A stretch of DNA of 64,000 nt, taken from assembly GCF_023155275.1 (NCBI RefSeq), contig NZ_JALMUV010000015.1:1-64000 (forward strand). The letters are read 5' to 3'. Below the pieces are notes generated by a model. That model did no database searches, was not told where the DNA came from, and saw nothing but the letters and a program-made list of their open reading frames with translations. Both the position numbers and the translations under genes were made by a program. Source of the DNA: Streptomyces rhizoryzae. GTDB taxonomy: Bacteria > Actinomycetota > Actinomycetes > Streptomycetales > Streptomycetaceae. How positions within the stretch are numbered: position 1 is the first letter of the stretch; each line of letters opens with the position of its first letter. This document shows, piece by piece, positions 57,919 to 64,000 of this stretch.

Positions 57919-58842
57919 TCACAAGGTGCGGTGGAGGATGTGGAGGTCTACGGGGCCGAGGCGGGGGTGGGTGAAGGCGCCTGGGAGGGTGCCGGTGCGG
58001 GTGAAGCCGAGGGAGAGCCAGAGGCCGAGGGCGGGGTTGGTGGCGACCACGGCGTTGAAGACCATGGCGCGGTAGCCGGCGTCGCGGGCCTGGTCCAGCA
58101 CGTGTTCGGCCAGGCGCCGGCCGATCCCGCGGCCGGCGTGGGCGGGCGCGACCATGAAGCCGGCGTTGGCGACCCGGGCGGCGCCGCCGCCGTAGTTGGG
58201 GCGGAGGTAGGCGGAGGCGACGGGCACGCCGTTCTCCCGGACGGCGAAGACCCGGGAACCGGGTGCCATCCACAGGGCGCGGGCGGTCTGCTCGTCGGTG
58301 TCCCGGTCCCAGGCGTAGGTCTCGCCCGCCGCGACGATCTCGTGCCAGAACGGCCAGATCCCCGGCCAGTCCTGCGGGGTCGCGTCGGTGATCTCCACGG
58401 CGGCGGCCGGCTTCCGCGCGGTCGGTGCGGTCGGCGCGGCCGGGGCGGTTGTGGCGGGGGATGTCTGCGGGTCGTCCCCGGCCGGCACCGCGTAGCCGGG
58501 GATGGAGGGCCACCGGACGGTCACGACGACCGACTCCTCCTCCGCGACCCAGGAGTGGTCCACGCCGCGGCCCCAGACGACGTAGTCCCCCTGGCGCTCC
58601 AACAGCACGCTGCGGCCGGGGAATTCGAGCCGGAACCGGCCGCTGACGAGCACCTGGAGGGCGGTGCGCTCCTCTCCGTGCACCCACTGCGCGCGGGTGT
58701 CCCCCGCGGGGTGGACGCCCCACTTGATCTCCACGGCGTCGCTCCGGCGGGGATCGCCGGCCTCCTTGAAGTGCCCGAGCAGCCAGCCGCGGTCCAGTGC
58801 CGCGTCCTTGCCCGCATTGCCCACGTACACGCTGTCGTTCAT
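57919..58842 (-). CDS. Cupin-GNAT fusion protein
   Basis: 307 residues. Residues 1-115 form a cupin-like barrel (HFKEAGDPRRSDAVEIKWGVHPAGDTRAQWVHGEERTALQVLVSGRFRLEFPGRSVLLERQGDYVVWGRGVDHSWVAEEESVVVTVRWPSIPG). A Pro/Ala/Thr linker (120-145) leads to a GNAT domain (147-307) with RNYGGGAARVANAGFMVAPAHAGRGIGRRLAEHVLDQARDAGYRAMVFNAVVATNPALGLWLSLGFTRTGTLP-type motifs. Cupins bind metals or small ligands; here the domain could sense or bind the acetyl acceptor. TACGTT box 6 nt before ATG indicates leaderless mRNA. An uncommon fusion. Confidence 0.8.
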   Translation of the reverse strand: MNDSVYVGNAGKDAALDRGWLLGHFKEAGDPRRSDAVEIKWGVHPAGDTRAQWVHGEERTALQVLVSGRFRLEFPGRSVLLERQGDYVVWGRGVDHSWVAEEESVVVTVRWPSIPGYAVPAGDDPQTSPATTAPAAPTAPTARKPAAAVEITDATPQDWPGIWPFWHEIVAAGETYAWDRDTDEQTARALWMAPGSRVFAVRENGVPVASAYLRPNYGGGAARVANAGFMVAPAHAGRGIGRRLAEHVLDQARDAGYRAMVFNAVVATNPALGLWLSLGFTRTGTLPGAFTHPRLGPVDLHILHRTL

Positions 58843-58919
58843 GGCCTGAACGTAGCACCGGCGCCGGACCGCTGCCCTCCGGATACTTCCTGCGCCAACG
58901 CCCCTACCGGGCAGGGCAG

Positions 58920-59573
58920 TTACGCCGAAGGGGGTGTCGCTTCGAAGGTGAGGGCGTCGGGGATCGCGGCGAAGGCGGTGCGGACCTCGGCGACGAGCGC
59001 GGCGCGCCCCGGGTCGCCGGGCTGGGCCACCCACGTCTCCAGGGCGCACTGGAAGCCGGCGAGGAGGAGGTCCAGGGCCAGCCGCGGACGCAGGTCGCGG
59101 GGGTCCTGGAGGTCGAGCTTGCGGTGCAGGAGCGCGACCGCGGTGCGGAGCGTGCGGTCGCAGAAGTGCCGGCCGCGGGCGTCCATGGACGGGGTGGCGG
59201 CGGTCAGGCGGAGGCTGAGGCGGACGCGATCCGCCCAGCCCTCGTCGGTCATCCGGTCGAGCGCGGCGTACAGCGACGCCTGTAGCAGCGCCAGGACCGT
59301 ACCGCCCGCGGGTTCGCGGCCTTCCAGCTCTTCGAGGAACGCCGCCCAGAGGTCCTGGGTGGGCGCCATCGCCACGTCTTCCTTGCTGGGGAAGGTGCGG
59401 AAGAAGGTGCGCTTGGAGACCTCGACCGCGTCGCACAGCTCGTCCAGGGTCGTCCCGTCGAAACCCCGCTCGGTGAACAGTCGCAGGGCGGTATCGATCA
59501 GCGCCTGGCGGGTGCGGAGCTTCTTGCGCTCGCGGAGCGGGAGGCGTTCGGCGGTGGCGTCGGTGGCGGTCAT
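58920..59573 (-). CDS. TetR-family regulator
   Basis: 217 residues; HTH at about 42-64 (TTLDELCDAVEVSKRTFFRTFPSKEDVAMA). C-terminal domain is of the MftR/TetR_C_17 type. Divergent from a quinone-oxidoreductase gene with a 121-bp gap that contains strong palindromes, so it likely represses that gene and itself. No clear ribosome site before its ATG. Confidence 0.86.
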   Translation of the reverse strand: MTATDATAERLPLRERKKLRTRQALIDTALRLFTERGFDGTTLDELCDAVEVSKRTFFRTFPSKEDVAMAPTQDLWAAFLEELEGREPAGGTVLALLQASLYAALDRMTDEGWADRVRLSLRLTAATPSMDARGRHFCDRTLRTAVALLHRKLDLQDPRDLRPRLALDLLLAGFQCALETWVAQPGDPGRAALVAEVRTAFAAIPDALTFEATPPSA

Positions 59574-59615
59574 CGCGGCCAGTGTAGCGCGGGAGCTTAT
59601 GCCTCTTGTAGGGTT

Positions 59616-59666
59616 GTGCCACTCGGTAACACAAGTGATTGAGTAGCGTAATTACTTGAGTGGCAC
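59616..59666. promoter_or_regulatory. Nested palindromes between TetR and oxidoreductase
   Basis: Outer arms GTGCCACTC (59616-59624) and GAGTGGCAC (59658-59666), perfect 9 bp. Inner arms CAAGTGATT (59632-59640) and AATTACTTG (59650-59658) with one mismatch and a 9-bp centre. Low-GC for the region. Confidence 0.75.
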
Positions 59667-59694
59667 TATTGATTCCGAGAAGGGCTTTCCCGTT

Positions 59695-60624
<930 letters not shown>

Positions 60625-60721
60625 GGCGGCGGAACGGCCGGGCGGCGGCGCGGCCGGGGCTTCCTGCCCGCGGCCGGCCGCCGCTGCGTTCCGGGGCGGG
60701 ACCCGTCGCGGGCTCCCGCGG

Positions 60722-61903
60722 TCAGTGCCGCGCGCCCGGACCGCGCACCGTCTGCCGGGTCCCGGTCGCCGCGGAGCGCCGGATGGCGTCGAGGAGGCGG
60801 TGCAGCCGCAGCCCGGTGGTGAAGTCCGGAACGGTGCGCGTCCCGGTTCGCAGGTCGCGGGCCAGCCGGGCGTACAGCTGGGCCACGTTGAAGCCCTCCG
60901 CGTCCGGCGGGAGGGCGGTGGCGGAACGGTGTCCGGGCGGGACGGTCAGCTCCCGGAACGCCCCGCCCGGGGCGTCGGTGCCCAGCAGGCGCAGACCGTC
61001 GATCTGGATGCCCGCCGGGCCGCCCGCGGCGGGGGAGACCAGGGCGAGGTCGCCTTCCGTCCCGGAGATCTCCAGCCGGGTCCCCGCCCCGGTGACCTTG
61101 CCGTCGTGGATATGGGCCGAGACGACCGCGCCGCTGGTGAGGGTGGCGTGGAGCAGCAGGTGGTCGGGGCTGGTGACCGGGACCGTGCCGCCGGTCTCGG
61201 CGACGGTGTAGGCGGGCCGCTGCACGGAGAGGGCGGCCGACAGGTCGGTGATCCCGCCCAGGACGTACTCCAGTGTGTCGAGGGTGTGCCCGCCCGCGAC
61301 CTCCAGCGTTCCGGCGCCGCTGGCGCGGTCGAGGGTGTAGGCCGCCCAGGCGGGAAGGGCGGGGCCGGCGCCCTTCCCGCGTGCGGCGTGGACGGTGGCC
61401 GAGGTGATGCGCCCCAGGCGGCCGGCGGCGACCAGTTCGCGGGCGTAGGAGACGGCCGGTGCGTAGCGTGCCTGGAGTCCGAGCGCGTGGTGGACGCCCG
61501 CGCGCTCGGCTGCCGCCGCGAGGGTGGCGGCCTCCTCGGTGGTCCGGGCCAGCGGCCATTCGCAGTAGACGTGCTTGCCGGCCGCCAGGGCCGCCCCGAC
61601 CAGTTCGGCGTGCGCCGGGACCTTCACGGTGACGACCACGAGGTCCACCTCGGGGTGTGCGGCGAGCCGGCCGGCGTCGGTGAAGGCGTGCGCGGCCCCG
61701 AAGGCGCGGGCCGCGGCCCGGGCGCTCTCCGGGCGACTGGTGGCGACGGCGGTGAGCGCGTAGTCGGGCAGTGCCGCCAGGGCGGGTATGTGGGCCCGGG
61801 CGGCCCAGCCGCGGTCGGGGTTCGCGCCGATGACGCCGACGCGGAGGGGGCGCCGCGCTGCCCCGGGCGCGGTGGTGGGGCCTGGGGTGTGCCGGTCCGT
61901 CAT
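60722..61903 (-). CDS. Gfo/Idh/MocA family oxidoreductase
   Basis: 393 residues; GGGAGG 5 nt before ATG. N-terminal Rossmann fold (RVGVIGANPDRGWAARAHIPALAALPDYALTAVATSR), catalytic-loop motif GKHVYCEWPLARTTEEA (EKP equivalent reads E-W-P), and C-terminal domain with GHTLDTLEYVLGG. Such enzymes oxidise or epimerise sugars, inositols or related polyols with NAD(P). Trp in place of Lys in EKP is unusual: that Lys normally contributes to catalysis, so activity may differ. Controlled by the divergent TetR. Confidence 0.85.
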   Translation of the reverse strand: MTDRHTPGPTTAPGAARRPLRVGVIGANPDRGWAARAHIPALAALPDYALTAVATSRPESARAAARAFGAAHAFTDAGRLAAHPEVDLVVVTVKVPAHAELVGAALAAGKHVYCEWPLARTTEEAATLAAAAERAGVHHALGLQARYAPAVSYARELVAAGRLGRITSATVHAARGKGAGPALPAWAAYTLDRASGAGTLEVAGGHTLDTLEYVLGGITDLSAALSVQRPAYTVAETGGTVPVTSPDHLLLHATLTSGAVVSAHIHDGKVTGAGTRLEISGTEGDLALVSPAAGGPAGIQIDGLRLLGTDAPGGAFRELTVPPGHRSATALPPDAEGFNVAQLYARLARDLRTGTRTVPDFTTGLRLHRLLDAIRRSAATGTRQTVRGPGARH

Positions 61904-61922
61904 GCTGCCTCCCGAAGGTAAA

Positions 61923-61985
61923 CGGACAAGGGTTGTCCGCTTGGTGGGTGCCGGGGACTCTACGGCAAACGGACAAGGTTGGTCC
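61923..61985. promoter_or_regulatory. Two operators between Gfo/Idh/MocA and TetR genes
   Basis: Site 1 (61923-61939): CGGACAA-GGG-TTGTCCG, perfect 7-bp arms. Site 2 (61971-61985): GGACAA-GGT-TGGTCC, one mismatch. Both begin with AACGGACAAG, 47-48 bp apart. Confidence 0.8.
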
Positions 61986-62017
61986 ACTTATCCGGTGGCC
62001 GGCGGTAGGATCCAGGC

Positions 62018-62653
62018 ATGAGCCAGTCGCGCAGCACCGTGGACCGCCTGATGGCCGACGCGTCCGGACGCCGCCCGCGGGCCGACGCGCGGCGCAACGT
62101 CGAGCGCCTGGTGGAGGCCGCCCGGATCGCCGTCGCCGAGGTCGGGGTGGGGGTGTCCGCGCACGAGATCGCGCGCCGGGCGGGGGTGGGGGTCGGCACG
62201 TTCTACCGCCGCATCCCGTCCCTCGACGCGCTCCTGGAGCTGGTCCTCGTCGAAATCCTCGACGAGATCGGGGAGTTGGCCGACCGGGCGGCCCAGGACC
62301 GGGATCCCTGGCACGGGTTCTGCGCCTTCGCCGCGTCCTACGTCCGGCTCCGCGCGGAGAGCTGCGGGATCAGCGAGGCGCTCGGCGGTGCCTGTGCGAC
62401 CGGGCTCGCCGAGCGCCTGGAACGGCTCCGCGAGCACTTCCGGTGCCTGGTGGAGCGGGCCCAGGCGGCCGGCGCGATGCGTACCGACCTCGCCTGGCAG
62501 GACGTGCCGTTCCTGCTCGCCGCCGCCGCGACCGGCGGCAGTACGGTGGGGCTGCGCGCCGGCGACCAGCAGTGGGAGCGCAACCTCCGCGTCATCCTCG
62601 ACGGACTGCGGCACGCCCCGTCCGGGCAGCTGCCCGGCGCGGCACCGGCCTGA
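62018..62653 (+). CDS. TetR-family regulator
   Basis: 211 residues. HTH around 46-68 (VSAHEIARRAGVGVGTFYRRIPSLDALLELVLVE) and a SbtR-like C-terminal domain (HGFCAFAASYVRLRAESCGISEALGG). TAGGAT at 62006-62011 is 6 nt before ATG with no ribosome site, so leaderless. The two operators lie between it and the divergent Gfo/Idh/MocA gene; site 2 overlaps its own promoter region. Confidence 0.87.
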   Translation: MSQSRSTVDRLMADASGRRPRADARRNVERLVEAARIAVAEVGVGVSAHEIARRAGVGVGTFYRRIPSLDALLELVLVEILDEIGELADRAAQDRDPWHGFCAFAASYVRLRAESCGISEALGGACATGLAERLERLREHFRCLVERAQAAGAMRTDLAWQDVPFLLAAAATGGSTVGLRAGDQQWERNLRVILDGLRHAPSGQLPGAAPA

Positions 62654-62666
62654 GGGCGGACACCCC

Positions 62667-63188
62667 CTACGGGGCGCCGGTCAGGGAATCGGCGGGCGGT
62701 TCGCCGGCCGCCTCGGTCAGGGCGCGCAGTCCGCGCACCAGCTCGGCGCGCCGGTCCGCGGGGACGCGCGCGACGACGGCCCGGATCTCGTCGTGCCGGT
62801 GCGCCAGGACCTCCTCGACCAGGCGCCCGCCGTCGGGCCGCAGGCGCAGGATGACCTCGCGGCGGTTGCCCGGATTGGTCTGGCGGTCGACCAGGCCGCG
62901 GGCCGCCAGCTTGTCGACCATCCGCATCGCCGTGGACGGGTTCACGTCCAGCGCGGCCGCCAGCGCGGCGAGCTTGACCGGACCCTCGCCGTGCAGCACC
63001 ACCAGCGTGCGCAGCTGCGGCAGCGTCAGGGTCGGTTCGGTCTCGGCGAGGGCGCGGGCGGAGAGCGCGACGAACAGCCGGGACGCCGTCATCACGGCGG
63101 CGGTGACCTCCTCCACGGTCTCGTGCAGAGCATCCGCCGGCCGCTCCGGGGCAGCCGGCCGCCCCCCGTCCTGTGTCTGTCCCGCCAT
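62667..63188 (-). CDS. MarR-family regulator
   Basis: 173 residues. Winged helix in ALAETEPTLTLPQLRTLVVLHGEGPVKLAALAAALDVNPSTAMRMVDKLAARGLVDRQTNPGNRREVILRLRPDGGRLVEEVLAHR, the standard MarR core. Start taken at MAGQ because TATAAC lies 6 nt before it (leaderless); an in-frame start 7 codons upstream would overlap the promoter. Convergent with the TetR gene (13-bp gap). Target unknown; no divergent partner. Confidence 0.87.
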   Translation of the reverse strand: MAGQTQDGGRPAAPERPADALHETVEEVTAAVMTASRLFVALSARALAETEPTLTLPQLRTLVVLHGEGPVKLAALAAALDVNPSTAMRMVDKLAARGLVDRQTNPGNRREVILRLRPDGGRLVEEVLAHRHDEIRAVVARVPADRRAELVRGLRALTEAAGEPPADSLTGAP

Positions 63189-63318
63189 ACCGCTGTTATA
63201 TCGCTTCACCGATCGGCCTCCGGGCAGGGTGAAGTGGTGTCCATACCCCCGACGACGCGTGAAATACGTGCTGTTGGGCCCCTGGCCGGGGTGCCTGGGA
63301 CGTGCTACGGAACGGTCC

Positions 63319-64000
63319 TCACTCCAGGCCGGCGGCGTGGTCGGGGACGTAGGTCTGGAGGGTGCGCGGGGGGCGCTGGTAGGAGGTGGCCGGCGGGCGG
63401 GACGGGAGGTCGAGCCCGGGCGGCAGGATGTCGCGGTAGGGGACCGTCGACAGCAGGTGGGCGATCATGTTCACCCGCGCCCGGCGCTTGTCGTCGCTCT
63501 CGACGACGTACCACGGCGCCTCGGGGATGTCGGTGTGCGCGAACATCTCGTCCTTGGCCTGGGAGTAGTCCTCCCAGCGGGTCAGCGACTCCAGGTCGAT
63601 CCGGGACATCTTCCAGCGCCGCACCGGGTCCGCCAGCCGGCGCCGGAGCCGTTGCTCCTGCACCTCGTCGCTGACCGAGAACCAGTACTTCCGCAGCAGG
63701 ATCCCGTCCTCCACCAGCATCCGCTCGAACACCGGGCACTGGCGCAGGAACAGCCGGTACTCCTCCGGGGTGCAGTAGCCCATGACCCGCTCCACCCCGG
63801 CCCGGTTGTACCAGCTCCGGTCGAACAGCACGATCTCGCCGGCCGAGGGCAGCTGCGCCGCGTACCGCTGGAAGTACCACTGGGTGCGTTCCCGCTCGGT
63901 GGGCCGGGGGAGGGCGACGATGCGCGCCACCCTGGGGTTGAGGTGGGCGGTGACGCGCTTGATGGTGCTGCCCTTGCCGGCCGCGTCCCGGCCCTCGAAG
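63319..64000 (-). CDS. ppk2: Polyphosphate kinase 2 (5' end beyond window)
   Basis: 227 visible codons. Walker A FEGRDAAGKGSTIKR lies at the window edge (63950-64000), then Walker-B-like EIVLFDRSWYNRAGVERVMGYC, LLRKYWFSVSDEVQEQRLRRRL, and RWKMSRIDLESLTRWEDYSQAKDEMFAHTDIPEAPWYVVESDDKRRARVNMI, the signature of class I PPK2. These kinases phosphorylate nucleoside diphosphates (mainly GDP or ADP) from polyphosphate. The N-terminus is missing because of the window boundary only. Cytoplasmic. Confidence 0.92.
   Translation of the reverse strand, partial: FEGRDAAGKGSTIKRVTAHLNPRVARIVALPRPTERERTQWYFQRYAAQLPSAGEIVLFDRSWYNRAGVERVMGYCTPEEYRLFLRQCPVFERMLVEDGILLRKYWFSVSDEVQEQRLRRRLADPVRRWKMSRIDLESLTRWEDYSQAKDEMFAHTDIPEAPWYVVESDDKRRARVNMIAHLLSTVPYRDILPPGLDLPSRPPATSYQRPPRTLQTYVPDHAAGLE

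Noticed and set aside
57550..59646. Very long plus-strand open frame of about 700 codons
   Set aside because: It runs antisense through the cupin-GNAT and TetR genes and the repeat block; it has no ribosome site and its composition is that of a shadow frame.

Overview
The window reads as a stretch of a Streptomyces (or very close actinomycete) chromosome. The DNA is very GC-rich throughout, codons end almost always in G or C, many genes lack a Shine-Dalgarno and carry a TANNNT box 6-8 nt before the start codon (leaderless pattern), and the content is typical: SARP/BTAD regulator, OtrA-type ribosomal protection protein, HelD/HelR helicase, DUF6207, peptidase-inhibitor I36, actinobacterial CtaD/CtaF/QcrB, and many TetR genes divergent from oxidoreductases. 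About 66 genes are supported; no rRNA, tRNA, CRISPR or intact insertion sequence was seen.

Layout. 1-5330: 5' part of a sensor kinase, a hydrolase/TetR pair with palindromic operators, a PhoA-type alkaline phosphatase behind a PHO box, a DUF2127 membrane protein and a secreted protein. 5600-10250: antibiotic protection pair, helR-like and otrA-like, the latter with a leader peptide ORF and a large dyad. 10270-16140: stress membrane protein, TetR/imine-reductase-like pair with two identical operators, small membrane and secreted proteins, GNAT, flavin/F420-type oxidase, GH25 muramidase. 16600-22450: BTAD regulator, a small protein translationally coupled to an M14 carboxypeptidase, an uncharacterised protein, an aspartate aminotransferase plus GNAT. 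22700-29900: secreted and lipoproteins, dienelactone hydrolase, an H1-like basic protein, LysR/glutamine-amidotransferase pair, tautomerase and esterase.

30270-35400: a caspase-fold-like protein that has lost both catalytic residues, an aldolase/MtnB-like protein that has lost zinc ligands, TetR, MerR-thioredoxin operon, I36 inhibitor. 35700-47140: TerD-like large protein, second DLH, membrane proteins, an MBL protein with an HxNxDH motif, M20 peptidase, DUF6207, lipoprotein, SnoaL, quinone oxidoreductase, MarR behind a MerR-type promoter, GNAT. 47385-51430: accessory respiratory set ctaD-ctaF facing qcrB, without ctaC/ctaE/qcrA/qcrC. 53500-57190: an MBL hydrolase, an AtzG-like subunit, an amidase and a TetR that share TTGCGTTAA operators and look like one catabolic regulon. 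57190-57920 is a gene-free degenerate repeat block. 57920-64000: a cupin-GNAT fusion, three regulator/oxidoreductase pairs and the start of ppk2 (cut by the window end).

The most original observations are (i) five gene ends where a short tandem duplication, always a multiple of three bases, overlaps the stop codon so that in four cases in-frame second stops are created; (ii) two apparent pseudoenzymes side by side (caspase-like and aldolase-like); (iii) a possible split propeptide/M14 peptidase pair; (iv) the MBL-AtzG-amidase-TetR regulon; (v) a compact three-way-junction dyad at 15449-15509; (vi) the leader/dyad arrangement ahead of otrA.
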